Shown here: piece by piece, positions 42,064-50,300 of the stretch | Numbering within the stretch: position 1 is the first letter of the stretch | How the letters are laid out: the number at the start of each line of letters is the position of its first letter | NCBI GenBank assembly: GCA_016715895.1 | Contig: JADJXH010000005.1 | Span: forward strand, 1 to 52,065 | Direction: 5' to 3' | Origin: Flavobacteriales bacterium | GTDB lineage: Bacteria > Bacteroidota > Bacteroidia > Flavobacteriales_F > PHOS-HE28 | Length of the DNA: 52,065 nucleotides | Position numbers and translations under genes: made by a program | Notes under the pieces: model-generated | The model's input: only the letters and a program-made list of their open reading frames with translations | Database searches by the model: none | Told to the model about the DNA's origin: nothing

Positions 42064-43314
42064 ATGACAAATTACCGCAATCGCATCTTGGGACTTGAAT
42101 ATATCAAGACTGCCGACTTGACGGAACACCCCGGCAACTGGAGAGAACATCCGGCTGCCCAGGCTGAGGCGCTGAAAGGCGTCCTCAATGAAGTCGGCAT
42201 TGCGGGCGCTCTGTTAGCCTACCGCAGCCAGCGGCAGGGCGGGGCGCTGGTCGTCATTGACGGCCATCTACGCAAAGACGCCGCCCCGCAGACGTGGCCG
42301 GTGCTGGTGCTGGATGTTGACGACGCCGAGGCCGACTACCTTCTCGCTACCCACGACCCTTTAGCGGCAATGGCGACGGCCGACGCCGGGGCGCTTGACG
42401 CGCTGCTATCGAGCGTGCAGAGTGGCGAGGCGGCGGTGCAGCAGATGCTGGCGGAGTTGGCTGAGGGGGCGGGGCTGTACCCGCCACAGGAAGACCCGCA
42501 GGACGCCGAGCCGAAGATTGACCGGGCGGAGGATCTGCGGGTGAAGTGGGGGGTGGAAACAGGGCAGATATGGCGATTGTCGAGCCGGACGGCGGGGAGG
42601 GAGCATCGGTTGATTTGTGGGGATTGTACGGATGGGGATGTGGTGGAGCGGGTGATGGGGGGGAAGATGGCGGGGATGGTGTTTACTGATCCCCCATTTG
42701 CTACTTTTGCAAGTTCGACAGGAAAACTAGAGATTACAGACTTTGGGATGATTCGCCCGTTTTATGAGAAGTTGTTAGATGCTACCTTGCCCTGTGTGGA
42801 GCGTGGAAGGGCCTTATTTATTTGTTGTGATTGGCGTAGTTATCCGATGCTGTTTGGGTTGGGAAAGATTGATCCCAAGAATCTGATTGTCTGGGTTCAT
42901 GGTGCGATGAGGATGGGGGCGAATTTTCGGCCCCAGCACGAATTCATTCTGTATGCGTTGAACACTGGTTTTAACGCCAGATTCGCAAGCAGAATAAAGG
43001 ATTATGAGCTTTGGAAAATCGAGGATCGGAGCATAGGCGATGTTTGGGATATCCCACAAGCCGAGGCATCGCCGGGAGCTAACCGGATACATATAAGTCA
43101 AAAACCAGTGAGGTTACCTGAGTTCGCGATCATACATTGTAGCCGTGAGGGCGAGATTGTGGGGGATTGGTTTTCAGGCTCCGGGACTGTTCTCATTGCG
43201 GCGGAGAATACGGGGCGGGTGTGTCGGGGGGTTGAGATTTCGCCGGGGTATGTGGCGGTGGCGTTGCAGCGGTACAGTGATGCCTTCGGTATCACGCCGG
43301 AGTTAATCGACTAA
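42064..43314 (+). CDS. ParB-domain DNA methyltransferase
   Basis: 416 residues. An N-terminal ParB/Srx-like domain (YIKTADLTEHPGNWREHPAA; VVIDGHLRKDAA, about 65-80) and an N6/N4 methyltransferase: motif IV MVFTDPPFATF (about 205-215) precedes motif I GDWFSGSGTVLIAAE (about 375-390), the beta-type order, so a permuted class. Phage versions modify host-defence target sites. The middle, 42670-43110, is AT-richer with different codon use from its G-rich flanks, suggesting a swapped target-recognition part. Modified sequence unknown. Confidence 0.8.
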   Translation: MTNYRNRILGLEYIKTADLTEHPGNWREHPAAQAEALKGVLNEVGIAGALLAYRSQRQGGALVVIDGHLRKDAAPQTWPVLVLDVDDAEADYLLATHDPLAAMATADAGALDALLSSVQSGEAAVQQMLAELAEGAGLYPPQEDPQDAEPKIDRAEDLRVKWGVETGQIWRLSSRTAGREHRLICGDCTDGDVVERVMGGKMAGMVFTDPPFATFASSTGKLEITDFGMIRPFYEKLLDATLPCVERGRALFICCDWRSYPMLFGLGKIDPKNLIVWVHGAMRMGANFRPQHEFILYALNTGFNARFASRIKDYELWKIEDRSIGDVWDIPQAEASPGANRIHISQKPVRLPEFAIIHCSREGEIVGDWFSGSGTVLIAAENTGRVCRGVEISPGYVAVALQRYSDAFGITPELID

Positions 43315-43706
43315 TGGCCGCGAAATCTGACAAAATCACACACCCCATAAAAAAGCGGCCATCGGTTGTCCAGATCGAGGACGCCATTCGCAAGGCGGCG
43401 GGCAACGTCACAGCGGCGGCGCGTGGGCTGGGCATCGGCCGGACGTCGCTCCACGCCCGCATTGCGCGGTCTCCGGCGTTGCAGCAGGTGCTGCAGGAAG
43501 AGCGGGAATCACTGGTGGACATGGCCGAGAGCGCATTGCGGGCTGAGGTTCTTGACCGCAACATGACGGCCGTCATCTGGACGTTGAAGGCATCGCCCGA
43601 AGCCAAGCGGCGGGGCTGGGGGGAACGGCAAGAGGTTACCGGTGTGGACGGCGCACCTATCCAGGTTGAATACATCAATGATTGGCGCAATGAGAGCGAA
43701 GGGTAG
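43314..43706 (+). CDS. terS: Small terminase subunit
   Basis: 130 residues, VVQIEDAIRKAAGNVTAAAR then GIGRTSLHARIARSPALQQV (HTH with recognition helix about 40-60), a central coiled region (ESLVDMAESALRAEVLDRNM), TAVIWTLKASPEAKRRGWG (a common TerS C-terminal motif). Starts at the stop of the methyltransferase. Unrelated to the variant A small terminase remnant at 5623-5795. Confidence 0.75.
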   Translation: MAAKSDKITHPIKKRPSVVQIEDAIRKAAGNVTAAARGLGIGRTSLHARIARSPALQQVLQEERESLVDMAESALRAEVLDRNMTAVIWTLKASPEAKRRGWGERQEVTGVDGAPIQVEYINDWRNESEG

Positions 43707-44961
43707 GATTAAGCTCCCCCACCCGCACCCCGGCCAGCGGCACGTATTGAGCCACGCCCGCCGATTCAACTGGCTATCGGCGGGGAGGCGCTGGAGGAAA
43801 ACAACCCTCGCCATGTCGATTGTCGTGGAGGCGGCTATCCGGGGCGGCACTTACATCTGGGGCGCCCCGACGTATGATCAGGTGCGTATCGGCATGGGTG
43901 AAGTCAAGCGAGCATTAGGCGCGGCAGGGACAATCAACCTGAGCCGGATGACATACGAACTGCCACAGATGGGCGGCACTATCGTTTTCCGCAGCCTGGA
44001 CAATCCCGACAATGTGCGCGGCTACACGGCCGATGGCGTGGTCATGGACGAAGCGGCTTTTATCAAGGGTGACGCATGGATCGAGGTCTTGCGGCCGATG
44101 CTGATTGATACCGGCGGTTGGGCGTGGGGCATTGGCACTCCGAAGGGGCGTAACTGGTTTCATCAGGAATTTAGCAAGGCACAAGACCATGATGATTACA
44201 TGGCGTGGCAGATACCGACGCGGGGCGTCAAGGTGGTTGATGGCGAATTGGTACACGACCCGCACCCGCTGGAAAATCCCGACGTGCCCTTCTCTGAGAT
44301 TGTCCAGATGTGGCAGTCCATGCCGGAGCGGGTATTTGAGCAGGAGATACTCGGCATATTCCATGACGATCTAGGCGGCGTCTTTCACCGCGTCATGGAA
44401 TGCGCTACGGCCACGCCCCTCGACGGCCCGGTCTCCGGCCGCGCCTATGTCGCCGGGGTTGACGTGGCCGACGCCGCTGACTTCACGGTGATCAGCATTC
44501 TTGACGCCCGGACGCGCGAACAGGTCTATATTGACCGGTTTAACCGCGTCGGCTATACCGCGCTCGAAGATCGTATTCATGCCGCTTATAATCGCTGGAA
44601 TGTCCAGACGATGATCATCGAGGACAACAGCATCGGCCAGCCGGTGATTGACCACTTGCGCGGCCGCGGCATGAGCATTGTCCCCTTCCATACGTCGGCG
44701 GCGACGAAACAGCCGCTTATTCAGGCGTTGCAATCGGCGTTTGAACACGGGACAATCAGGATATTGCCCGACCCGATTCAGGTGGGAGAGCTTCAGGCTT
44801 ACGAGGGCAAGCGGCTGGCCGGCGGCATGAGCTACAGCGCGCCGTCGGGTTTGCATGACGATATGGTTATGGCATTGGCATTGGCGTGGCACGGCGTGGA
44901 CAGGCAACCGGCCCCCATACCGCGACAGGCGGCACAACAAAGCAGGTGGCAGAGGTTCTAA
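43690..44961 (+). CDS. terL: Large terminase subunit (intact copy)
   Basis: 423 residues from MRAKGRIKLPHPHPGQRHVL. ATPase: Walker A reads SAGRRWRKTTL (about 31-41; Arg where the family usually has Gly), Walker B DGVVMDEAAF (about 115-125), coupling motif GIGTPKGRNWF (about 151-161). Nuclease: VAGVDVADAADFTVI (Asp of the RNase H-like fold, about 255), then EDNSIGQPVIDHL and DDMVMALALAW. A short TerL. From GGVFHRV onward it is shared with variant A, whereas the ATPase half is not. Confidence 0.85.
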   Translation: MRAKGRIKLPHPHPGQRHVLSHARRFNWLSAGRRWRKTTLAMSIVVEAAIRGGTYIWGAPTYDQVRIGMGEVKRALGAAGTINLSRMTYELPQMGGTIVFRSLDNPDNVRGYTADGVVMDEAAFIKGDAWIEVLRPMLIDTGGWAWGIGTPKGRNWFHQEFSKAQDHDDYMAWQIPTRGVKVVDGELVHDPHPLENPDVPFSEIVQMWQSMPERVFEQEILGIFHDDLGGVFHRVMECATATPLDGPVSGRAYVAGVDVADAADFTVISILDARTREQVYIDRFNRVGYTALEDRIHAAYNRWNVQTMIIEDNSIGQPVIDHLRGRGMSIVPFHTSAATKQPLIQALQSAFEHGTIRILPDPIQVGELQAYEGKRLAGGMSYSAPSGLHDDMVMALALAWHGVDRQPAPIPRQAAQQSRWQRF

Positions 44962-46388
44962 TGGCGAAGCAAAATCTGTATAACGACATCGGCGATATAG
45001 GATTGAACACCAGCGGTTGGGGGGAATCGGGCGACGAATTTCTTGACGAGTGGCGTGGCGCGGCGAACAAGGCCAAGCGGGTCAGGGAGATGCTCTACAA
45101 CAGCGCGACGGTTGGGGCGTTGCGTCTGGCCGTCGAGATGCCGCTGCGCGATATTGACTGGCAGTTCATAAGCGACGAGGGCGAGGACGACCCGCGGCTG
45201 GAGTTGCTCAACGAATCGTTTGGCGCATTGTCCCATAGCTGGAACGACCACGTGACTGACGCGCTCGACTTCCTGTGGTACGGGTGGTCGATGTTTTCAA
45301 TCACCTACCAGCAGCGTGACGGGCGCATCCTGTGGCGCAAGTTTCGGCCGCTGGGGCATGACACATTACAGCGGTGGCTGTACGATGAAGATGGAGGCAT
45401 GGCGGGCATTCAGCAATGGCCGCACCTTAACCCCGCTCCCGTTCCTATTGAGCGCATGGTCATCTATCGCTTTCGCCGGGCGCGTGGCAATCCTGAGGGG
45501 TTCAGCATCTTGCGCCCGGCGTGGCCGTCGTGGTATTACGCCAAAAACATTCAGCACGTCGAGGCAATCGGTATCGAGCGCAACCTTGCGGGCCTTCCCA
45601 TTGTCCAGTTGCCGGAGGGGGCTGACACGACGGAAAGCGACAGCGAAGACACCGACGTGGGCCGCGCCCGGCAGTTGGCCAAGTCCGTGCGCAACGACAG
45701 CAACGCGGGGCTGGTCATCCCGTTTGGCTGGGACTTCCGGCTCGCGGCGTCGGGCGGCACGGGGGCGAACAATACCGACGCGGTGATTAGTCGCTATGAC
45801 AAGCGCATCCTGATGAGTGCATTGGCGCAGTTCATCATGTTGGGGATGGACAACATCGGCGCGCTGGCCACCTACTCCGGCTCGCAGGACTTCTTCACCC
45901 TGACGTTAAACGCCGTGGCCGACACGATGGCCGAGACGTTTACCAAGTTCGCGGTCGAGCGGCTGTTGAGCCTTAACGGCCTCGACCCGCACGGCGTGCG
46001 ACTGACCCACAGCCCCGCGGGCGGGCTGAAGCCGGAGCAAATCGCGACCGCGCTGGGGCAAATCGGGCAAAGCGGGTTCCTGACGTGGTCGGCGGATGAC
46101 GAGGTCTGGTTGCGCTCCATCTTTCGCTTGCCGGTGCGGGACGTGGAGACAATTCAGGCCGACCGTGACGAGGCCCAGGCTGCCCGCGCCGAGGCAGCGC
46201 GACAGGCAATGACAATGCCAACCATTGACCGGCAGACCGCCGAGGTTGAGCCGGAGGAATACGCCGCCGACGGCGATGACGCGGCCCGGCAGAAGTGGGA
46301 GAGGCAGTGGCAAAAGAAAATGGCGGTGTTTCTGGCCCGGCAACAGAACGATGTAATGCGACAGGCGAGGCGCGAACATGGCCGATAG
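44961..46388 (+). CDS. Portal protein (DUF935/Mu gp29-like)
   Basis: 475 residues, MAKQNLYNDIGDIGLNTSGW. Dodecameric ring through which DNA enters. Motifs: VGALRLAVEMPLRDIDWQF, EFFLWYGWSMFSIT-type segment LDFLWYGWSMFSITYQQRDG, IYRFRRARGNPEGFSILRPA, and LAQFIMLGMDNIGALATYSG, typical of the Mu gp29/DUF935 family. The ATG overlaps the terL stop (TAATG). Ends in a charged helix after about residue 420. Intact here, frameshifted in copy A. Confidence 0.75.
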   Translation: MAKQNLYNDIGDIGLNTSGWGESGDEFLDEWRGAANKAKRVREMLYNSATVGALRLAVEMPLRDIDWQFISDEGEDDPRLELLNESFGALSHSWNDHVTDALDFLWYGWSMFSITYQQRDGRILWRKFRPLGHDTLQRWLYDEDGGMAGIQQWPHLNPAPVPIERMVIYRFRRARGNPEGFSILRPAWPSWYYAKNIQHVEAIGIERNLAGLPIVQLPEGADTTESDSEDTDVGRARQLAKSVRNDSNAGLVIPFGWDFRLAASGGTGANNTDAVISRYDKRILMSALAQFIMLGMDNIGALATYSGSQDFFTLTLNAVADTMAETFTKFAVERLLSLNGLDPHGVRLTHSPAGGLKPEQIATALGQIGQSGFLTWSADDEVWLRSIFRLPVRDVETIQADRDEAQAARAEAARQAMTMPTIDRQTAEVEPEEYAADGDDAARQKWERQWQKKMAVFLARQQNDVMRQARREHGR

Positions 46389-47091
46389 CATCTACTCCGT
46401 GGAATGGTGGCGGCGGTACTTGTCGGGCTTGCGCAGCGAGTTCGCCGAGTTGACGATGAACATCCTGCTGGCCGGTGGCGACGCCGGTCGTATCGGCGGC
46501 ATCTCGATAGACTGGGAAGCGTACAATCAGGACGCGCTGGACTGGCTCGACATGTATCTCGGTGACAAGCCCTTGCCCGGTCTGACCAGTGAGGGGGCCT
46601 ACCCGTGGGCGTGGGCGGTGAACGAGACGACCCGGCGCGGCGTGACGGACGAGATAACCCGCTGGGTCAAATCCGGCGCGCCGTTGCCAGAACTGGAGCT
46701 ACGGTTGCGCGGGCTGTTTGACGACCGTCGCGCGCACATGATCGCCGTGACCGAAGTGACGCGCATTTACGCCAGCGGCAACGTCATGGCGTGGAAGGCG
46801 TCGGGCGTGGTGGACGGAAAACGCTGGCAGACGGCGCGAGACGAGATGGTATGCCCGATATGCAGCAAGCTGCACGGCTCCTACGTTGACCTGCGCGGGG
46901 GCTGGGAGTTTTCCGCGGCGGTGCTGGCCGCCAACCCCGAACTGGCCAAAGCCCTGAGGGCGCCGATGACCGTGATCGTGCCGCCAGGGCATCCCGGCTG
47001 CCGTTGCTGGCTAACCCCTGTAGTCCTCGCCGCGCTATCGGATGACGAGGCGGCGGCGGGATTATTCGACCCGATGGGAGGCACGCCATGA
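46378..47091 (+). CDS. MuF-like minor head protein
   Basis: 237 residues, MADSIYSVEWWRRYLSGLRS. N-terminal helical stem, then WAVNETTRRGVTDEITRWVK and IAVTEVTRIYASGNVMAWK, and a C-terminal DEMVCPICSKLHG ... VIVPPGHPGCRCW. The PPxHPxCRC motif is diagnostic of SPP1 gp7/Mu gp30 (MuF) proteins. It sits inside the head and is often injected with DNA. Overlaps portal by 11 bases. Confidence 0.85.
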   Translation: MADSIYSVEWWRRYLSGLRSEFAELTMNILLAGGDAGRIGGISIDWEAYNQDALDWLDMYLGDKPLPGLTSEGAYPWAWAVNETTRRGVTDEITRWVKSGAPLPELELRLRGLFDDRRAHMIAVTEVTRIYASGNVMAWKASGVVDGKRWQTARDEMVCPICSKLHGSYVDLRGGWEFSAAVLAANPELAKALRAPMTVIVPPGHPGCRCWLTPVVLAALSDDEAAAGLFDPMGGTP

Positions 47092-47525
47092 CACAGATTG
47101 ACATCGAGGTGACATTCAACCCGCCTGACCTTGCCCAGCGGATGCGCAACTACCCGGAACGGCTGGAGCGCGAGATGGAACAAACGATGAAACAATCGTT
47201 GTTGCATGTTCAGGGCAGCGTACCGCAATACCCCTCCCCGCCGTCGGGTAGCGGTTACGTTCGCACAGGGACGATGGGCCGCAGCATCGGGCTGGACGGG
47301 CAAGCCGAGATTTACGAGACGCGGCGCATTGGCGGCGGCTACGAGGCGCGGCTGGGCACGCGGCTGGAATATGCGCCATACGTCATCGGTGATGATACCC
47401 AGGCATGGATGCACAAGGGGCGATGGTGGACGCTGAAGAAAGTCGGAGAGAAGGCGAAGCCGGGCATTGAACGATTGTTCGAGGCAATGTCAAAGAGGCT
47501 GGCCGCGTTTCTGGACGGGCGATGA
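47088..47525 (+). CDS. Head completion/tail-component protein (gp10/virion morphogenesis-like)
   Basis: 145 residues, MTQIDIEVTFNPPDLAQRMR, an N-terminal helix (LEREMEQTMKQSLLHVQGSV), then GSGYVRTGTMGRSIGLDG and YEARLGTRLEYAPYVIGD, the TGxLxxS...Y..Y...G pattern of HK97 gp10-like and Mu gpG-like head-completion proteins. Overlaps both neighbours by 4 bases. Confidence 0.65.
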   Translation: MTQIDIEVTFNPPDLAQRMRNYPERLEREMEQTMKQSLLHVQGSVPQYPSPPSGSGYVRTGTMGRSIGLDGQAEIYETRRIGGGYEARLGTRLEYAPYVIGDDTQAWMHKGRWWTLKKVGEKAKPGIERLFEAMSKRLAAFLDGR

Positions 47526-47722
47526 TTGACACAACGGGGATCACCAGGGTGACAGTTACGCCGTCGCGTTACGGGATGCGGCGGGAGTACCGGCATCGCG
47601 CGCCGGATTGCTCCCGGCTGTTGTTCGTGGGCTATTTGCCGCCCGGCGCGTACATCGAGATTCGTTGCCCGGCTTGCGGGCGGATGCACGTCATTACAGC
47701 AGCGGATGGAGAGGATACTTGA
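47522..47722 (+). CDS. Com-like zinc-finger protein (66 aa), copy B
   Basis: MIDTTGITRVTVTPSRYGMR, then RHRAPDCSRLLFVGYL and IEIRCPACGRMHVI. Same as 9812-10012. Family layout C...LL ... IEIxCPxCG is that of Com, which in Mu promotes mom translation; the methylase here is the ParB type, so the target is unclear. It ends inside the promoter of the following leader RNA. Confidence 0.55.
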   Translation: MIDTTGITRVTVTPSRYGMRREYRHRAPDCSRLLFVGYLPPGAYIEIRCPACGRMHVITAADGEDT

Positions 47723-47748
47723 CGCAAGGCGCGGTCATGTTGTAGAAT
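47719..47748 (+). promoter_or_regulatory. Promoter before structured leader, copy B
   Basis: TTGACG (47719-47724), 18 bases, TAGAAT (47743-47748). Identical to 10009-10038. Confidence 0.5.
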
Positions 47749-47886
47749 GAATTGAAATCTCATACCTCACGGGTGGATGACTTGATCACTGGCCAATTGG
47801 CCGCCCGTTGACGCGACTGGAAACAGTTTGAGGCTATAAGCCCAGCGTCGCTCCTTTAAGGGGAGCGGCTCTGGGCTTTTCTCATT
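47749..47886 (+). ncRNA. Structured leader: three-way junction plus terminator, copy B
   Basis: Same as 10039-10176. P1 47765-47769 with 47829-47833; P2 47770-47776 with 47801-47807; P3 GAAA tetraloop hairpin 47816-47827; terminator arms 47838-47845 and 47871-47878 followed by the T-rich end. The next ATG (47895) lacks a ribosome-binding site, so the element may act on the transcript rather than on initiation. Confidence 0.5.
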
Positions 47887-47894
47887 TTACGACT

Positions 47895-48854
47895 ATGAGT
47901 GAATACGTAATTACCGATTTTGTGACCGTGGCGGCGGGGGAACCCTTCCGCCTGTTGCCGTTTGGGCAACTTGTGAAGAACGGACGCAAGCGCGAGGTCA
48001 CGCGGGAACTGGCCGCGCGTTTCCGTTTGCCGCATTTTCGCCCGCCGATAAAGCTGGGATCGCACAAGGACGAGACCCCGGCGGGTGGCCATATCGTGGC
48101 ACTGGAAGTGCGCGATGACGGATTGTATGCCGTGCCGGAATACAACGACGAAGGCGCGGCGGCGTTGGCTCGTGGGGCGTTTCGCTACCACAGCCCTGAG
48201 ATTGTCTGGGAAGGCGGGCTGGAAGACCCGCAGACGGGGGATGTACAGGACGGGCCGCTCATCATTGGCGACGCGCTGCTGCACACGCCCCACTTGGGCG
48301 AGGCGGCGGCCCTGTATACAGCCGACATTACACAAGGAGAACAGAAAATGAGTGGAGAAACCGTAACTGTACCGGTTGGCTGGCTGGATCGACTTTTGGG
48401 CCGCGTGCCTGAGGAAACGCCCCCGCCCGCTCCTGTGGCGACGGTGGACACCGACCGGCTGACGGCGGTGGAGAGCGAGCGCGACGACCTCGCGGCAAAA
48501 ATCGCCCGAATGGAAAGCGAAGCGGCGCAGGCCGAGCGTGTCCAGCGTTTCGCCGCCGAACTGGCCGAGACCTCGCTGGCCGATGACGACGGGTTGCCCG
48601 CCTTGCTGGCCGGGCTGTCCGACGAGACGGCCAGCGAGTTGATGCGCCGGTTTAAGGCGTTGGCTGAGCAGGCCCGCGTGAGTGCGCTGACGGCCAACGT
48701 CGGGCACGAGGGACAAGCCCCCAGCGGCGACCCCGTGATGGAACTTGACGCGGCCATCAAGTCTGTGATGGCAGCCGAGAAGATGGACTATGTGCAAGCA
48801 ATGGCGCGGGTACGCGCGACACAGCCCGACCTGATCGCGGCTGCCTACCGATAG
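47895..48854 (+). CDS. Head maturation protease/scaffold (Mu gpI-like)
   Basis: 319 residues, MSEYVITDFVTVAAGEPFRL. N-terminal protease half with GQLVKNGRKREVTRELAARF, HFRPPIKLGSHKDETPAGGH (the conserved GSH region) and ARGAFRYHSPEI, ending YTADITQG; C-terminal scaffold half is a coiled coil (VESERDDLAAKIARMESEAA). This matches Mu-like gene I proteins (peptidase U35), which cut the scaffold and capsid. An internal start at 48348 gives the scaffold alone. Confidence 0.75.
   Translation: MSEYVITDFVTVAAGEPFRLLPFGQLVKNGRKREVTRELAARFRLPHFRPPIKLGSHKDETPAGGHIVALEVRDDGLYAVPEYNDEGAAALARGAFRYHSPEIVWEGGLEDPQTGDVQDGPLIIGDALLHTPHLGEAAALYTADITQGEQKMSGETVTVPVGWLDRLLGRVPEETPPPAPVATVDTDRLTAVESERDDLAAKIARMESEAAQAERVQRFAAELAETSLADDDGLPALLAGLSDETASELMRRFKALAEQARVSALTANVGHEGQAPSGDPVMELDAAIKSVMAAEKMDYVQAMARVRATQPDLIAAAYR
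48348..48854 (+). CDS. Nested scaffold protein (Mu Z-like)
   Basis: In-frame internal ATG behind CAAGGAGAACAGAAA, an excellent ribosome site inside the protease gene, gives MSGETVTVPVGWLDRLLGRV and the whole coiled-coil scaffold (168 residues). This reproduces the Mu I/Z arrangement, where a short scaffold is made in excess over the protease. Same site in copy A at 10637. Confidence 0.65.
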   Translation: MSGETVTVPVGWLDRLLGRVPEETPPPAPVATVDTDRLTAVESERDDLAAKIARMESEAAQAERVQRFAAELAETSLADDDGLPALLAGLSDETASELMRRFKALAEQARVSALTANVGHEGQAPSGDPVMELDAAIKSVMAAEKMDYVQAMARVRATQPDLIAAAYR

Positions 48855-48864
48855 GAGAATAACA

Positions 48865-49233
48865 ATGACAGCGAACAGCGGAGACAATCTTCGGATTCAC
48901 GGATTGACGGCGGCCGCCGACCTTTCCGGCAAGCAGTACCACGCCGTGGCCCTTAACACGACCGGTCAGGTCAAGGTCGGGGCAAAGACGGCGGCCAATA
49001 TCGGTATTTTGCAAAATGACCCGGTCGCCAATGAGGCGGCTTCGGTCGTGGCCGCCGGTATGACCAAAGCCTACGCGGGCGGAGACATTCCTCGCGGCTC
49101 GTGGGTGACGTGCAATTCGACGGGGCAATGCATCGTGAGTACCACGGCCAATGCATCGATGATTGGTCGCGCCGTGACCGTCGGAGCAAGCGGCAAATTG
49201 TTTGAGGTCTTCGTCGCCCTGACGAACTACTAG
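48865..49233 (+). CDS. Head decoration protein (DUF2190-like), copy B
   Basis: 122 residues, MTANSGDNLRIHGLTAAADL; beta-barrel-type, with IGILQNDPVANEAASVVAAG and GDIPRGSWVTCNSTGQCIVS. Binds the outside of capsids. AGGAG before ATG. Compare 11153-11521. Confidence 0.65.
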   Translation: MTANSGDNLRIHGLTAAADLSGKQYHAVALNTTGQVKVGAKTAANIGILQNDPVANEAASVVAAGMTKAYAGGDIPRGSWVTCNSTGQCIVSTTANASMIGRAVTVGASGKLFEVFVALTNY

Positions 49234-49251
49234 GAGGGATGGAGTTAAGAC

Positions 49252-50199
49252 ATGGCACTTCCAACGATTAACGATGTTCAATTGGTCGAGCCGGTGCTGA
49301 CCAACATGATGGTCGGCTACCGGCAATCGGCGGCCAACTTTGTCGCCGGTCGGGCGTTTCCTTCCGTGCCGGTGAGTTCGGACAGCGGCTCTTTTGCCAA
49401 GCTGACCAAGAAGTATTTTTTCACCGACGGGCTGCGCGACCGCGCGCCCGGCGACCCGTTTGCCCGGCTGGAGTTCGGCGTGGATAAGGGGACATACGCG
49501 ACCCGTCAATTCGCCGCCGACTACGCTCTCGCTGACGAGGTTCGCGCCAACTCGCAGATTCCGATGGAACTGGAGCGCGTGGCCATCGAGTTTCTGGCTC
49601 AGAAGTCGCTGCTCCGCAAGGAGTTGCAATTCGCCGCCGACTTCATGAAGACCGGCGTCTGGGGCACGGATTTAACCTCTGCTCGCAAATGGGACAATTC
49701 TTCCTCCGGCGACCCCATTGGCGACATCCTGCTGGCGTCTGACGCGATCTCCGGCGCGACGGGCTACGTGCCCAACACGCTGATCATCGGTTACGACGCT
49801 TACCGCGCGTTGATGATTCATCCCGACGTGGTTGACCGCCTGAAATACGTCATGGCGACGACCGACGCGCTGGTGGCGTCGTCGCTGACGGCGGTGCTGG
49901 GCGTCAATCAGATTCTGGTTTGCCGCGCGAACTATGACGCCACTAACGAGGCGAGCACTTTCACGGCCTCGCCGATCATCGCCGACAAGGCGTTGCTGAT
50001 TTACAACAACCCCGGCGCGGGCATTTTCGACGCCACGGCGGGCAAGACGTTTACGTGGGCCGCCGGTGGCGGCGAGGGCACGATCTATCGCTATCGTGAC
50101 GACGCGCGTCATGCCGACGTTCTGCAGCACAAGGAGCAGTGGGATCAGTGCGTGGTGGCCGCCGACCTCGGTTACTTCTGGTCGGACGTGATCGAGTAG
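49252..50199 (+). CDS. Major capsid protein, copy B
   Basis: 315 residues, MALPTINDVQLVEPVLTNMM, then FVAGRAFPSVPVSSDSGSF, TKKYFFTDGLRDRAPGDPFA, QIPMELERVAIEFLAQKSL, and VPNTLIIGYDAYRALMIHPD. Typical of a HK97-fold capsid of the Mu gpT/E-like groups. The SSDSGSF stretch is the true reading; copy A has NSGQRLF by double indel. GGAGGG before ATG. The stop is followed after 7 bases by the hairpin. Confidence 0.8.
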   Translation: MALPTINDVQLVEPVLTNMMVGYRQSAANFVAGRAFPSVPVSSDSGSFAKLTKKYFFTDGLRDRAPGDPFARLEFGVDKGTYATRQFAADYALADEVRANSQIPMELERVAIEFLAQKSLLRKELQFAADFMKTGVWGTDLTSARKWDNSSSGDPIGDILLASDAISGATGYVPNTLIIGYDAYRALMIHPDVVDRLKYVMATTDALVASSLTAVLGVNQILVCRANYDATNEASTFTASPIIADKALLIYNNPGAGIFDATAGKTFTWAAGGGEGTIYRYRDDARHADVLQHKEQWDQCVVAADLGYFWSDVIE

Positions 50200-50206
50200 T
50201 GGGTTG

Positions 50207-50298
50207 GTCTGGGCCGCGGGGCTGTGGTTACGTCAATCCGTATCCTGCTCCGCGCTATTGACGTGGCCACAGCCCCGCGGCCCAGACTTAGGAGCAGG
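50207..50298 (+). promoter_or_regulatory. 28-bp hairpin with loop complementary to next SD, copy B
   Basis: 50207-50227 pairs perfectly with 50267-50287 (21 bp). ACGTCAA (50230-50236) pairs with TTGACGT (50258-50264). Loop CCTGCTCC (50244-50251) is the exact complement of GGAGCAGG (50291-50298), the ribosome site of 50301. Compared with copy A the inner stem pair G-C is A-T, and the loop/SD pair C-G is T-A. Confidence 0.65.
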
Positions 50299-50300
50299 GA

